NCBI GenBank assembly: GCA_030374765.1 | Contig: JARGXX010000068.1 | Span: forward strand, 4,526,001 to 4,590,000 | Direction of reading: 5' to 3' | Source: Agarophyton chilense | Taxonomy: Eukaryota > Rhodophyta > Florideophyceae > Gracilariales > Gracilariaceae | Length of the DNA stretch: 64,000 nucleotides | Shown: piece by piece, positions 7,751-20,122 of the stretch | Layout: each line of letters begins with the position of its first letter | How positions within the stretch are numbered: position 1 is the first letter of the stretch | Position numbers and translations under genes: made by a program | The notes under the pieces: generated by a model | What the model saw: the letters and a program-made list of their open reading frames with translations, nothing else | The model's database searches: none | Told to the model about the DNA's origin: nothing

Positions 7751-10700
7751 TCTCTTACACGTGCGATGTCACTGGTTTCTGGCCTGTACCCACTTCTGAT
7801 ATGGTATAGAAGATCTATACATGAGCAAGATAAGCACCTGCGGGCTACAGATAAACTATCTGTCGAAGAATCTGCTGGATCATCTCTAGCTAGAGATAGC
7901 TCGATAAGTTTGGATTTACGGAGAATAACCGCACGTACAGTATTTCCGAGGACGCAAAAATTAGAGCCCCAGAAAAATCTCTTGATCACTTTTTGCTAGC
8001 TAGCTGGCTACTTTTGCAGCTACGCAGGGAATTGAAGCGAAGTGAAGAACACCTCCTTTGACAAACACCAGACCAAAATAAAACTATCGAGAGAGAGAGA
8101 GAGAGTTCGAAATAATTAAGTTCTGTTGCCGGCTACCGGAGCCTCCCACATGTCTTATAATAGGAGAATGTTTTTGTTGGATATTCTTCACTTTTGCCTT
8201 GCTCCAAAATCGACGTTGTCGCGCTAAATATACAGGACGGTCAATAGTTGCACCGAACTATTGCTGCAATTGATGATAGAGCTTGGTGTCTTCTTGCTGG
8301 TAAGGTGTGGTAGCTTTCTCTGAGAACCAATTCCAAATTTCCGATTCGTAAAGTATCAAGGGCATGTTTCATGGTTTGGTTTAAGCCAATAGAAAGATTG
8401 ATAAGTTCATTTCTCTATTGTCCGTTGAAAAAGGTCATGGGATCAAACAACGTTTTCGATCCAGTTCATGGAAAATCCGATACACAATGAATGCCGATTC
8501 GACTATCTTATTGTCTTTTCTGTTTCTCTCTCGCATTTTTTGACGTGTACTGCAACAGGATGAGATTCAGAGACATTTAATGTTCAGCGTCTCTCATATG
8601 CAAAGGAGCCTTGATAACGACGTCATAAGCGGTTAGAGACTACATAGCTTTAGTAGATTGAAGGTATCGATGAGTCAGAGGAAAGATCTCATACTATTCC
8701 TGCCAGCTGTAGCATATACTATCAAAGCAGTCTAGATTTCTTCGGCTCGTACGGAAGAGAACGTGTACTCAGAAAAGAGAAAACGCCTTTTCTTACATCT
8801 ATCAAACAGGGATTTCTCCGACGGTGCTTTTCAGAGTATTATTTCCGAGACAGGAAGAAAACATGAAATACGAAAGTCTTTTCTTTTCAACCGAGCTTCT
8901 TTCTCGGAGAAACACTTTTTTCTCTACGTACGTGTTTAAGAACACCCTAGTGCCATTCCTAATGCACGAAAGCATCCCTTAGGCTTCCTAGTGTGTTAAC
9001 TCGAGCGAGAGCCTTCTAGGTCGTTCGTATCGGGACCAAACGACACGATGACCGCAAGAATACCGTTTCCCGAACACCTGCCTTTTCTTATGAGTTTATT
9101 TTGCTCCTTTCAGTGGCAATTCCTACTCTTTCGTAGCCAGAACCTTTTTAATTACCACAGCTTATGTAACTCTCTCTTTAACCATTTTTGGAGTTCGTCT
9201 GAACTATAATTGCTGCACGAATTTTTGATCTAAGTTGATGCTCATCTTTCTTCCTCTTTGTCGCCTTTATGGACTTCAACTTTCTACTGCTATATTGAAG
9301 TAAACTCTCCTAAAACTGCTTTTCTCTCTTCAAGAAGGCCGAGGTCTTCTGCGGCCACAGTCCGATCATCTCCTGGAAGGAATACTTACGGTGTTCTGTT
9401 GATGGTGGAAGTTCTGTGTGACGGGTTGTTTGTGAGTGCGAATCGTAAAAAGTACATGTTCGGTTTCAATTCTCACGTTTGTGCTGTATGGACATCTACA
9501 AACTCCAAAGCTCTCTACTGGACTTGTTTCTGTGACGAAATGCTACGCTCATACTTTTCCCAAAAGTTTGGAGCCGTTGTGTACTGACAAATCGAGGGAC
9601 CCTCTTCGTCATAGCGGGTTAGAACTCTCCGAGATATTGGAGCCGTTCGTGAACAGAATCTTCATCTCATTCAGAATCCGTTCTAATTCACCCATTTTTT
9701 CCTGCACTACATTCGAAAAACATTTTGCATCCTTCCTCTGCTTGTGGAACTAAGTATTCTGCGAGAGCTTCCTTGTAACCAATAGTGCCTTCTCCGGTTT
9801 TCGTACGACTATATTTCCGGACATTCATTATATATGACATTCTGCACAAAAGATGTAGTGAGCATATCGCCTCAGCGTGGAATATGGCAACATATACTGG
9901 ATCAGATAACAAATACGCTTCATTTGCCGACAAAGAGTAACTTTCTGCTTCAGTCTACTACTCTAATGCAAACAAGAGATTGGGTGTTTTGTCGAATACT
10001 CAACGCTCCTTGAACGCTTTTGATCCAATTATTCGTTGTAAACACTTCAGTTCACATCTATCTAGTTGCTTTTACATGTCCAGCACAAATACTCGGTTCA
10101 GCCGTTAACCCGGGGTGGGAAACAGATTTGAATTCCATCTGCTAGGTACCTCAACTGGTCTTCGTCACATGGATTCTTTTTGACATCCGCAACGGCAACG
10201 ACAAGGGGTGCATCGATAGAGATAACGCTTCTTTGATAATTCTACACTATGTAGGAATTAGAATAAGAATAGCGTACTTTCAAACATAGAGATAGAAAAA
10301 ATCGTCCACAGTAAAGGGCCGGTATTCTAATCGGTTTGTGACGTTTGGCTGTTAATCTGACAGATGTGGTCTCTTTCGATCTCTTGATACTACTTTGCAG
10401 ACGACTGAGGGTTTGGCAACCTTCGAAGGGCCGTCTTGGAAAGGCCTCTCAAGTCGGACGACACTGCACTCTTGTAATCAGAATCCTTGCGCTCTATGTA
10501 GATAAAGCACCCCGCTCCGTCGCTTTTTCAAAGATACATAGTGCTTCTGGAAATGGTTGCAACTGTTCAATTAAGCCAGCTCTTTGCCAGGTCCCAAGCG
10601 AATATTAAGGTATAGCCAACGATAGCGGACATCACAAAAACGGGAACAAAGAGGTTTCTTTCGGGAGAGTCTTGCGCATTTCCACCGTCACGGTACTATA

Positions 10701-11560
10701 TGTGAATCCCAGTAAGAAGTCGGTGAAGGCCATGGTGAGGAAGAGGGAGTGACTAGAGCATTAACGAACTGGAAGAGAAATGAAGAGCAATCGAGCTCGA
10801 AGTTTATCGTAGGAGTGGCCTTTCGGCCTCGGGGGGCTCGTCAGGTTTTGCAGCGGCTTTGAGATCGAAAGAAGAGACTCGAATTGAATATAGATTTCTA
10901 TTGCGGCTTGTGTCACATGGCTCTTCAAACGAATGGCTCACTTTTGGAAACCTCGTTTTTTGCTTTGTGGTTCATATCAGGTTCCGAGGCAAAGCTGGGG
11001 TCTGTAGTCGACCGTTTTCCCGATTCTCCGAGCAAGATTTTGACAAGCATGTCAGAAGAGCCGCCTAATTTAAACATTGCGGAAAGACATGCTAAGGCCT
11101 TCAAACACAATTTGGCTTTACGGCACGTCCTTCAAGCAAGGGCAAATAATTGAAAGTTAAATCAACCTACCCAAGAAAACCCGAAACCTCGGTAGGTCTT
11201 GTTGTTCTAGTGGTTATTCACATTTGAGAAGGTATCCAGGGTAAAGGGATACCCTGGGGGAATCCAACTTGATGACCAACAACGCATCCCATTTTATGAC
11301 TTGACATCTTTACCGTTGCCATTTCTACGCCTACAGTTCTGTACAAATTGTAGCAATTGCGAACCCTTACTTTTTCGCATGGATGTGAGATAAGGGCTAG
11401 CCATCTAACCCTTCTGCCCTTTGTGGTTTGTGTGCTACACAAACTACATGATGTCACACGGACATAGCGCTGTATCCCATGGATATATACCAGGGAATTT
11501 GCTGGAGCTGCAGATTCTTTCTATGCAAAAAGGGCTGCACTGTTGTCCAAGCGACGAAAT
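7751..11560. other. 3.8 kb region without a supportable gene
   Basis: More AT-rich than its neighbours, with only short ORFs and no recognised family. A (GA)n tract lies near 8090-8106. The minus strand at roughly 9300-9950 reads as fragments of coding-like sequence broken by many stops, which could be an old transposon, but no diagnostic motif was found. The last 100 nt is the promoter region of the next gene. Confidence 0.4.
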
Positions 11561-11566
11561 GCGCCT

Positions 11567-11572
11567 TATAAG
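11567..11572 (+). promoter_or_regulatory. TATA box (TATAAG) of the metallo-beta-lactamase-fold gene
   Basis: CCTTATAAGCC lies 126 nt upstream of the ATG at 11693. It supports a transcription start near 11597 and a leader of about 95 nt, and excludes the in-frame upstream extension beginning at 11543. Confidence 0.55.
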
Positions 11573-11692
11573 CCTTCTCAATTTGGAGGCAATCATGACC
11601 ACTCCACTTCACAACCATTTTCCCTCAAGACTCCCAACTCATTTAGAGTAGCACGCGAAGATTCCACGACGAACAGCTTCGCGTTGTGCAAA

Positions 11693-12787
11693 ATGCCTGG
11701 ATCTATCTCTCCCATATTCTTGTTTGTGCAACTGGCACTTCTCTCGTCCGTGTACGCTACTTTCCAACCCAGCTGCTCGGTCAACCCTTACGTACATCAT
11801 TTCTCCATCAACAACGTATCAGCTACCGTCACTTCTGACGGACCCATTAAGACTCCGCGCGACTTTTTCTCTGTTCCTGACGAAGCAGTCTCTCTGTCGT
11901 ACTCGCACGTATTCCGATCAACGTCGCCCATAGTTTGGCAGCAAAACATTCTTCTAATCGATCTGCCAATCGGACGTGTACTCGTTGACACTGGAGCAAA
12001 TCGCCTTCCGGTTCCACCGTTTGCTGCAACTGGTATTCTGGTGGACAATTTGTTGTCTATTGGCATCGAACCCGAGTCTATTGAAGTGATACTGATCACC
12101 CATGGTCACCCCGATCATGTTTCCGGTCTAGTGGACTCTCAAGGCAATCGCACCTTTCCCCATGCTACCGTGTACGTTCCCCGAGTTGAGTACGAATTCT
12201 GGACTGCGGAACCATTTGTCAACCCCAATCCGCTCGTGCCGAACGCTACGCTAGGTACGTCAAATAGACTGTCGTTCAACTCTAAGCATTCCGAAGCGGA
12301 AAAAAGCATTAATCATACATCTAACCTCAGGACCCATTACTTTTCTTTTCCATGAGTAGAATCGTTCCGACAAATATTCACCCGTTCTTTGTCGGCTTAC
12401 GAAGGGGACCTGGTGCTCGTCCCCGACGGTACTTCACCTGTGCCGGATGTGACCTTTTTGCTTTTCCCAGGACACACACCAGGCCACTCTGCTATACAAA
12501 TTAATGTTGGTGGTGGGAAGAAGATCGTGTGTGTGGGCGATGCTTGGATCTCACAGCCCGACCAGCTCAGACATCCTGAGTGGGTGCGCCCAGTTGAGAC
12601 TGATGGTCTCCAGAGCTTCAGAAGCCGTGTCTCGCTTATGGCCAACCTTTCGCGAACAGGTGACTTGGTGCTGGCATTCCATGAAGATTTTCCAGGCCTG
12701 GGACATATTGTTAACACGTCTCAAGGATTTGACTGGGTTCCCATGGCCAGTTTGAACCGTGATGTCGTACGAACACAGTGTTCTTAA
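11693..12787 (+). CDS. Secreted metallo-beta-lactamase-fold hydrolase, two exons (11693..12254, 12360..12787), 329 aa
   Basis: A signal peptide (MPGSISPIFLFVQLALLSSVYA) is followed by a full MBL fold. Exon 1 carries VLVDTGAN and the H-x-H-x-D-H zinc motif THGHPDHVSG (His137, His139, Asp141, His142). Exon 2 carries FPGHTPGHS (third His), VCVGDAW (bridging Asp) and a final His in FHEDFPGLGH. The intron 12255-12359 has GTACGT, a CTAAC branch point, a pyrimidine tract and TAG; splicing joins the two halves in frame across a split Glu codon. The family includes lactonases, thioesterases and sulfatases; secretion and the single-domain layout fit an extracellular lactonase or esterase, but the substrate cannot be read from sequence. 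Confidence 0.88.
12255..12359 (+). other. Spliceosomal intron, 105 nt
   Basis: Donor G|GTACGT, branch-point CTAAC at 12321-12325, T-rich tract, acceptor GAGTAG|A. Read through, the frame stops at TGA 12353. Removal restores a continuous MBL fold. This is the only intron in the window with both good signals and protein support. Confidence 0.88.
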
Positions 12788-13296
12788 TTGGTTGCCATGA
12801 TCGTTACCATACCAGATTACGATTTCTAGACGATCGTCTATGACGTTTTATTTCGAGTTTCGAGTATTGAAAGAAAAATGCATGCCATCATCGCCTACAT
12901 CTTCCTCAAAGGTCGCTCAGAAACAGGTGTCCGGTATTCTGTCTATTCTCGCCCGCGCAGTTTCCTCATCTGTTTTCTATAGGTGAAGTTCACAATGAAT
13001 TAGTATGATTCCGCACTGCGGGCTATTAGAGGTTTTAAGTAAGGAAAAATTGTGTTATTCGTGTTCTATTTTAGCTAAACGCAATCTCGTCGCTTTAATT
13101 ACGCATTTCAGTAGTGCTAAAATATCTGATATTCAAAGATACGGGAAAATATAGCTAACGGGCTACGATCCCGCGAACTAGAAATCCCACTGTTTCTGGC
13201 GGGAAACCGAAACAGTTCTGCACGCACGCAGTGTCAAGGTTCCCCCCAACAGGGGTTAGCATCGGTATAGCAGCACATTCACCTATAACCTTCACA
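12788..13296. other. Intergenic, no gene seen
   Basis: AT-rich 3' flank of the MBL gene, leading into the Harbinger-type relic. No motif recognised. Confidence 0.4.
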
Positions 13297-14195
13297 ATGG
13301 CATCCCCCGCAACCGCCTCCGTTTCTCCCGCTCGTGAATGCGCGGCCCCGTTGAAGACGACAAAGAAAGGTGCCCGTTTCGTTTGCAACAAGATCGAAAA
13401 GAAGTAGTTCATTAGGCAGCTCATGGCCCGCGATGCTACAATCCAGAAAATGAAGACGCTGGAAGCTACTTTTGCACAAGTCTCGCAGGCTTTCCGTACC
13501 TGTCACATCACGGATGATGTGATCGCTTCACAGGTAATGGATTATGAGGTGTTCTGGCGTCGGTGGCAAATGGCAAAAACAAAGAAGTGGTAAGTGCAAC
13601 ATCTCGCGTCAACAGTGCTGAAGCTCTCCGAAGCCGAGGAAATTGCAGACCATGTCTCTGACGATGATGATGACACTCCAATGGCGGCTTACGTTTTGAG
13701 CATAAAAAAGGGACGCGCAGCACATCTTAGACCGATTAGCGATCGATTACAAGCACCAGGCAAAATGCTGTATCAAATCGACGGATGAGGACGCCGGAAA
13801 GGCCATTCCCCGCCAAAGAAAGTCTCGTGAAGAGAAGAAGCACGACATCGAAAAGAGCAAGACTGAGTACGCGAACCAAAAATCGGAGCGAGAGAAGGCG
13901 AAGTTGCGTCAAATTAAAGAACGCCGTCCAAAAGACGTGCAAACGTTGAAGGCACCAACAATGACTGCAAACGCCGTGGCAGCGAGCGTGAAAATACCGG
14001 CACGCCAGTGTGAGCAGTTTGGAGCGTATCTCTCCATGTACGCAGTGCAGTAAAACGATGCAATTCTGTAATCCAATACTCCGCTTCCAGCGCCGTTGAA
14101 AATGGAGTCGCTGGAAGTAAAACCATCTCTCTTCAGAAAGAAGCTAACCGGCGAAAAAACGGCACCGACCAACGCGCCGCCCGCTTCTAAAGAGT
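13297..14195 (+). pseudogene. Decayed accessory ORF of a PIF/Harbinger-type element
   Basis: The ATG at 13297 opens a frame broken by a stop near 13405 and several more stops and shifts. The pieces read as one highly charged protein: an Ala/Pro/Thr start, a KMKTLEATFAQVSQAF helix, an acidic DDDDDTP patch, and a very basic Lys/Arg-rich C-terminal half. It is convergent with the Harbinger transposase relic just downstream. Harbinger elements normally carry a second, DNA-binding (Myb-like) ORF next to the transposase; that role is inferred from position and composition because no Myb signature survives. Confidence 0.45.
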
Positions 14196-14379
14196 AAAGA
14201 GGGTCCGGGTGGAGCCCGACGGGGTCCTGAGTGGAACCTCAGCTTGGAGGGGGGCACGAGCTCCCGAATTTTTTCATGTCTCGACATGTACGTGTCGCAA
14301 GTTTTGGCTACTTGAAGGGAGAGTTAAAGTGATGGAGCCAGGTTGCGGAGGGATTGTGTTTGAAGCGCTTTATCGAATT

Positions 14380-15672
14380 AAACTACTCATAGCTGCTTTC
14401 AGCTCGTTCCAGCTTCTCTTGGTATCGCTCCAGCGTCTGCAAGGCGTAGCAACGTCTCCCAAAGCGCCAGATAGCGATCATCGCAGCCGTATTGAACGCT
14501 GTAGGGAACAAGCATTTTTTTAAGTGCCCACCTCCCGAGGAAGATTCTATGGCGATTGCTTATATACTCTATCCCCCACTAATTCACCATCCTTTTCTTC
14601 CTTATTTCGCGGTTGTGTGCGCCCCTGAAGTGCCACTTGGTGGTCTTGTTGGTCTTGAAGGACACCACCAGGTCCTCGTCATCAGCGAAGCCCATGTCCG
14701 CCATACCGTGCTGCCCTTCGGAAAGCCATGCGTCGCGATTTTGGTACACATCAGAGCCTACATAGAGCTTACGGTCGCTCTATGCTCCCTTTTCCGTGTT
14801 TTCTAGACGAATAAAGCTGCCGAATATGTCGCAATACACGAGAAGTGCAAAGAAATGTTTGCGCTGGTAACCGTCGTATGCTCATTCTTGTTCATGGTCG
14901 TCGCCAGGCCTGAATCTCTTTTTCTTGGTACCATCTACGAAAGACACGCACTGTGGGAATCTGACTACGAGACCCTCCATCTCCTTCCGTTCATCTTCAT
15001 CGGGTTAACGTTTGAGGGGGCGTCAACTGCACGTAACACCTTGAAGACGCCGAAGAGAGCGTGGCGGAAGTAGTTAAAACCCCTACCACAAGACAAGTCG
15101 AACTTCACCGCGGCCTGTTCTACGTCAACACCGCCCTCGTTTGGGCCCCCTACAACGAAGAGGATGAGAAAGAGTATTTCTTCTGTCTTTAGTCTGCGCT
15201 TCCGATTTCGCCCCGTGCTGTTTGCTTTATCGCTTAGCTCATGACGCAAGTTCATGAGCTGCGTTAGTTCAGGGCGCACGAGATCCAGAAGGTCGTCAAA
15301 CTCCTCACGACTGAGGTGGATCAGTTTATTAAAGACACCTACGTTGGGATCTTCGTTTTGCACGCACACATAGAAGGCGCTGTGCTTGCGTCGCGCGTAT
15401 GTTGCCTTCGCGTGGCCATCGGCTGTGTGTCCACGACCAGGGCCTAAGAGCTCTTCGTCTGAACTCGAAACATCCTTCTGCGTTTGCATGCAGCGCGTGG
15501 TATGAAGGGAGGAGGAATGGGCTAGAAGTTGGGCCGTGAGTGCTGAAACGGCTGCTGCCTGCTGCATAAACATCATGCCTATGATATCGTCGTCGTCCAT
15601 GGTCTGCTGTAGGTGGCAAATCTCGTGATTGGATTCTGTGTGTCGCGCACACTCTCTGAAATACCAGCACAA
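14380..15672 (-). pseudogene. PIF/Harbinger-type transposase, decayed
   Basis: The first 235 codons (15672 down to 14965) are open and contain the N-terminal transposase region: SREEFDDLLDLVRPEL, the RLKTEEILFLILFVVGG helix and FNYFRHALFGVFKVL. Downstream on the same strand, after stops, come fragments typical of the catalytic half: RKHFFALLVYCDIFGSFIRL, a GSDVYQNRDAWLS block, MADMGFADDEDLVVSFK and HNREIRKKRM. In-frame stops at several places, such as after NTEKGA and KKRMVN, show it is dead. The DDE residues cannot all be placed. Terminal inverted repeats were not identified. Confidence 0.7.
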
Positions 15673-15785
15673 TTTGCTAGCGAGCGGTGATTCTGTAAAA
15701 CGAACAGCTGAAATATCGGCCTTTAGATTTACCAGATTTTTTCTTAGTTAAAAGCCTTTATTGGTATACAAAGTTTCATCTCTAG

Positions 15786-18475
15786 CTCTCTACAGTCTCT
15801 TCGGCAATGACCTCATATGAGGTCAATATTGATTGTCAATTCCTTCCAGCCGTCTCTTTAATATCAGAGCAGAATTGTAGCTTCTTTCTGTTTACAACAC
15901 CTTCCCTTTTTTGCTTTCGCGGTAACGTTTACAGGTTTTTTGAGGAATAGAACCGTCAGCATATCTTCAACTAATCGTCGGTACCGTTGTGTATAGTCAA
16001 GCTCGTCTTGCCACATCCAAAACAGACTGCAAACACTTACTCGGTTCACTTTAAAAATCTAAAACTGTCAAAAAACCTTCATAAAAGTAGAAACTAAATC
16101 AAACAATGACCAAAACTGCACCTGTATCACTATTATCTTCACTTTACCTATCTGTTAACAAAAAAGTACTCTACTTTTTTGCAGTGTAAAATTAAAAAGA
16201 AAGGAACACGCCATTCAGCAACTTTTTCTACCAAACAACGCCATAAAGTCAAGAAGCGCTCATAAAACTGCTTTCTCTTCCGTTAAAGACTTTTTGTGCA
16301 AATTTGCATTAACAATATCACTACGTCTGATGCTGCAATTTTCAATTTTGCAATAGTTGATGAGCCCGTATAAAACACGAAAGACATTTGTAAGTTTCTG
16401 AATGGCTTCATTCCATTTCACCAACGTCACTTAATTGGACCAACCGGGTTTTTATCTTGCAACGTCATGTGATCTGGAAAATGTCATCAATGCACTTTTT
16501 TATGTTGATGTTTTTATGATTCAAGTAAAAACTATGGTACAGGAGTCTGACTGAAAATTAGAAAGTCAATTTGCTCCGTATACATCTTTTAGGGAGCTAA
16601 TAAGTTTATTTTTTGTTCTTATTCTCATGAATCGTTTAGAGTTCTCAAATTGCAGGGATTTATGGAGGTCAAAACTAATCTCTCGTCATAACCTATCTTC
16701 ATCTATTAGTAACGCAATGTCACAAAATAGATTTGAAATATTGAAGGCTTTTATTAACTTTTATTGTTGACGAAGATTCTGATAAAAAAAAATTCGATGA
16801 GGTTTAGTCACTAATTTTTTTAACATTGCACACCGTATATCTTTTGTTACACCGCCTCATACACTATGCGTTGATGAGATCATATTACAGTGGTACGGAC
16901 TGGATGGGGTATGGATTGATACTGGGCTTTTGCATTAAACTGCTTTGCATATTAAGCCAAAATTTTGGTTGAAATTGAAAACTGTTTGTTATGGTAGAAG
17001 TAAAATTATGCTAAATATGGAATTCAACATGAATCCGAGATACAAAATCAAAAATTTGTCTCTAAACATAGGCATAGAACATCAGTTCTGCTACGTCTGG
17101 TGATTCCATCGTTTGTATCACAAATGATCTTTTCGAGAAATGATTATGGTTCAGTGGAGTTATTTATATTTCAACTCGGGTATTTTCTATGAAACATTTA
17201 TCTGAGATAACGTTAGCGACTTGAGGACACTTTGTATCAACGTTATCAAAAAATAACGGGATCAATACGGATGTAATGGCCGTTGTCTGGGTGGATAGTG
17301 AAAGAATTTATTTTATGTCCTTATGTGGTACTATGAGACGAGGCTGTCAGATTATGAGACCACGTTGGAAAGGCGAGGGGAATATTTCAAGGAAAACTGA
17401 GCTTGAAGGTCTGATTCCAGAAGTTTGTGAAGAACATTACAAAACGTGCTCAATGGTTGACAGACAAAACCGATGTTTCCAGGATGATCCTAAACTTGAA
17501 AAGAAAATAGAGGTGAAAGAATGGTCATTCCGTGTCAACACCTCTCTTCTGGATATTTGTATTATTGATGCCTGAAATCGTTACAGGATGTCTCCTGGTG
17601 TAGATAATTGAAACCCACATTTTTTTATTTGCCAACTTGCTGATGAACTTATGAAAAACACATAGAACAAAAACGGATTGATTAACCGAAATGAAGTAGA
17701 ATCGAATAAATCACTTATGGATCCAAAACCTGCTGGAACTGGAGTTCTTTTGATACAGGCACATATAAAGAGAAAGAAGAAAAGCGAAAGCATTTCAAAA
17801 GCAATTTCCCATGAAAGATGCCACTTTTGCAAAGAAAATATGAACTCTACGTTTTTGTGTTCTGATTGCTGTTTTAGAAGAAACGTAGAAATTTATCTCT
17901 GTTACACAGGTACCGATAGACCTTGCATTATCATACATTTTAAGGACTGTCACGGTGTTTTTTTGGAGGAGGCATTTTTACGTAAATAGACATGTCAGCC
18001 ATCGAATTTGGTAGTAAAAAAGCACGTTTTTTCGTATGCGAAACAAAATTTTCCTTTACCTTAAGCCCCCTGTTAATTAAATCTGCGTTATTTGAACTTG
18101 CTAGACGTACTTTATTCTATATCGAAGCTGACCCTTTAACAGATACCACCGTATTCTGTATTCTGTTTAAGTGGATGTGCAAATGTTCTGAGACTCACGA
18201 AATTTGCTAGAATTAATTGATCTTAAATTGGAATTATAGAGTTTAAATAAACTCAGCGAGGTTTAAACCCGTTGTTATTTAGCTCCCATACCGCTTTCAC
18301 ACAGTTGAGATACTGTTACGGTGGTTCGTACTTCAAACGTGCTACTTAAACAACGTTTCTGTGTGATTTGGAAAAGAATTTCAAAGTTAAAATTTGAAGA
18401 ATCCGTACAGTAGCTGAGAAATTAATACTTTTTTCTTAATTGATGCAGCTGGCGCTTGAACTCATATGAGGTCAA
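15786..18475. mobile_element. Relic of a piggyBac-type transposon with palindromic ends
   Basis: An AT-rich block that contains the transposase remains at 17220-17990. At its left side (15808-15825) is the perfect 18-nt palindrome TGACCTCATATGAGGTCA; at its right side (18457-18474) is a near copy differing by one base. Sequence just outside the left palindrome (CTACAGTCTCTTCGGCAA) resembles the left flank of the dispersed repeat at 27198. The span between the palindromes is the likely element. Apart from the transposase stretch nothing else coding is recognisable in 15830-17200. Confidence 0.5.
17220..17990 (+). pseudogene. piggyBac-type transposase, C-terminal half
   Basis: The frame to 17575 reads VMAVVWVDSERIYFMSL (third catalytic-core strand with Asp), then IPEVCEEHYKTCSMVDRQNR, equivalent to the piggyBac P-x-x-V-x-x-Y-x-x-x-M-x-x-V-D-R/x-D-Q signature, then a KEWSFRVNTSLLDICIIDA helix. 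After a stop and frame change, 17678-17989 holds the Cys-rich tail RCHFCKENMN-STFLCSDC-CFRR, matching the C-terminal zinc-binding domain of piggyBac/PGBD transposases. The N-terminal half and two of the catalytic Asp are not recognisable. It is unlike the second piggyBac copy at 54.9 kb and belongs to another subfamily. Confidence 0.65.
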
Positions 18476-18999
18476 ATTCTTTGTCGAATAGACACTAGTT
18501 TCTGTACGACCAATGGCCTCATGTGAGGTCAATTGGCATCACATGGGGCCATTTTTTATTACTTTGTAATTAAGCAATAAATGCAATCTACAAGCTCTGC
18601 ATAACTGGAACGTATTGCCAAACAATCTTCCTTTGATGGTGTCAAGATTTGAATTATGTATTACGAGATGATTGAAAGAGATATTTCTTTTCGACATATC
18701 TTTTTTGGATAGTTTGATGCCAAAATCTTATTTTTCTTTTTTGCGACTATTTAAGTTTGCCCCACCCAATGTACATCGTTTTAAAGAAGAGTATTAAGGC
18801 TCTTTTTGGGTAGATTCCTGAGGCTTTTCCTCAACGATAAAGATGTATGGTTTTTATTTTTGTTTTCTTCCTTTCTGCTTTAAATATGAAAATTCATATC
18901 TTGAATGAATTTCAGTTACGTTTTAAGAGAAATTTTGGCTTAATACGAGGCCAAGCTGGTCTCAGGTGAGGCCAATCCTCCGGGCGTATGGACACTGGT
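18476..18999 (+). repeat. Dispersed ~0.52 kb repeat, copy A (MITE-like)
   Basis: Nearly its whole length matches 27198-27731 in the same orientation, including long stretches such as TTTTATTTTTGTTTTCTTCC and ATTCATATCTTGAATGAATT. The two ends are imperfect inverted copies: a GACACTAG/ GACACTGG box and a GGCCTCATGTGAGGTC-type box. Non-coding. It abuts the piggyBac-type relic and shares its CTCATATGAG motif, so it may be an internally deleted derivative. Confidence 0.75.
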
Positions 19000-19124
19000 T
19001 CTCAGATAATCTCCCCATTGTGACATAAAAGGAGAGTACAGGTTTCAAATAATGAAAGAGAATATTAGGATGAAGAGCTGTTGGGAAACTAATTGTGATC
19101 TCGAAGAAGTCTTTGCTATGAAAT

Positions 19125-19205
19125 ACAGAGTGTTTCAAAAATATATCCTTTTCCAAAAACCGCGCCGCAAAGAGCCATGTACCCTGTAACATCTTTCGGT
19201 GTGAT
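19125..19205 (+). repeat. Solo left end of a Tc1/mariner element
   Basis: ACAGAGTGTTTCAAAAATAT and the following ~60 nt (CCAAAAACCGCGCC, TACCCTGTAACAT) match the left terminus and sub-terminal region of the Tc1/mariner element at 39135. No transposase or right end follows within 200 nt, so it is a truncated copy. Confidence 0.6.
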
Positions 19206-19269
19206 TGTAGGAGGAACCTAGGTTCCACCTGCAATTCTGCCTTGTCATTAGTTTAGGTTAGGATTTCAT

Positions 19270-19978
19270 ACAGTTGTTGTTGCGTTTATCTAGTAAACTC
19301 CGTGCGCCGCCCGCCCCTCTTCTTTTCTGGGGCTCCGCAGTGCTTTCATCACAAGTCGCCTACAAAAACAGACGGTGGTTGCGATTCGCGGACTGCCGCT
19401 GTCTGAGCTTCATGAATTGCAAGCTGACCAGGTCTAATTATGTCGCCCAAATACTTCACAGTATTAGCGAATCATTCGCAGTTTTGAAACATCAAAGTTA
19501 TACCTGCTGTCTGCAACGCTTTGAGGATCTCCTCCACATGTCGCATATGACTTTCCATATCTTGAAAGAAGACAATGACATCTTCCAAATAGACTAGACA
19601 TGTTTTCTATTTATACTTCGAGAGTAATGTGTCCAGGGTGCGCTGGAAAGTTCCCGGAGCATGGGTGAGTCCAAAGGGCATCCGCTTGAAACGGTAAAGT
19701 CCAGCGTGTCACACAAATGCAGTCTTATCCTGATCTTTTTCGGCCACAAGAACCTGCCAATAGCCAGTGTTGGCGTCAAGCGTGGTGAACACGTTTGCAT
19801 TGCCTAAGCTTTCTATACAATCGTCCATGCGAGGCAGTGGATAGGTATCCCGTATCGTAACTGCGTTGAGTTTCCGGTAGTCGACACAGAATCGTAAAGA
19901 ATCATCAGATTTCGGGACTAACACCACAGGTGAAGCCCAAGCAGAATGTGCTGCTTCTATTACTCCTGCTTCGAGCAT
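19270..19978 (-). pseudogene. Reverse transcriptase fragment (gypsy-type)
   Basis: Diagnostic strings: GVIEAAHSAWASPVVLVPK, LRFCVDYRKLNAVT, TYPLPRMDD, FTTLDANTGYWQV, then after a stop RMPFGLTHAPGTFQRT and CLVYLEDVIVF. The last should be the catalytic Y-x-D-D; here it reads YLED, which would impair metal binding. Stops follow FV, YK and NCE. The RT ends near 19300 without the thumb/RNase H. Confidence 0.8.
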
Positions 19979-20122
19979 TTTGGCAACATTGTCCTCCCCG
20001 ATCTGACGAGTTCGCGGTCATGCTCTGTAAGGTTGCTGAGAAATGGGACGAGATTCCGGAATAACATCAATATGATGTTCTGTAGCGGAGATCTCTCCTA
20101 ATTTGCCAGTCTACATAGAGGC

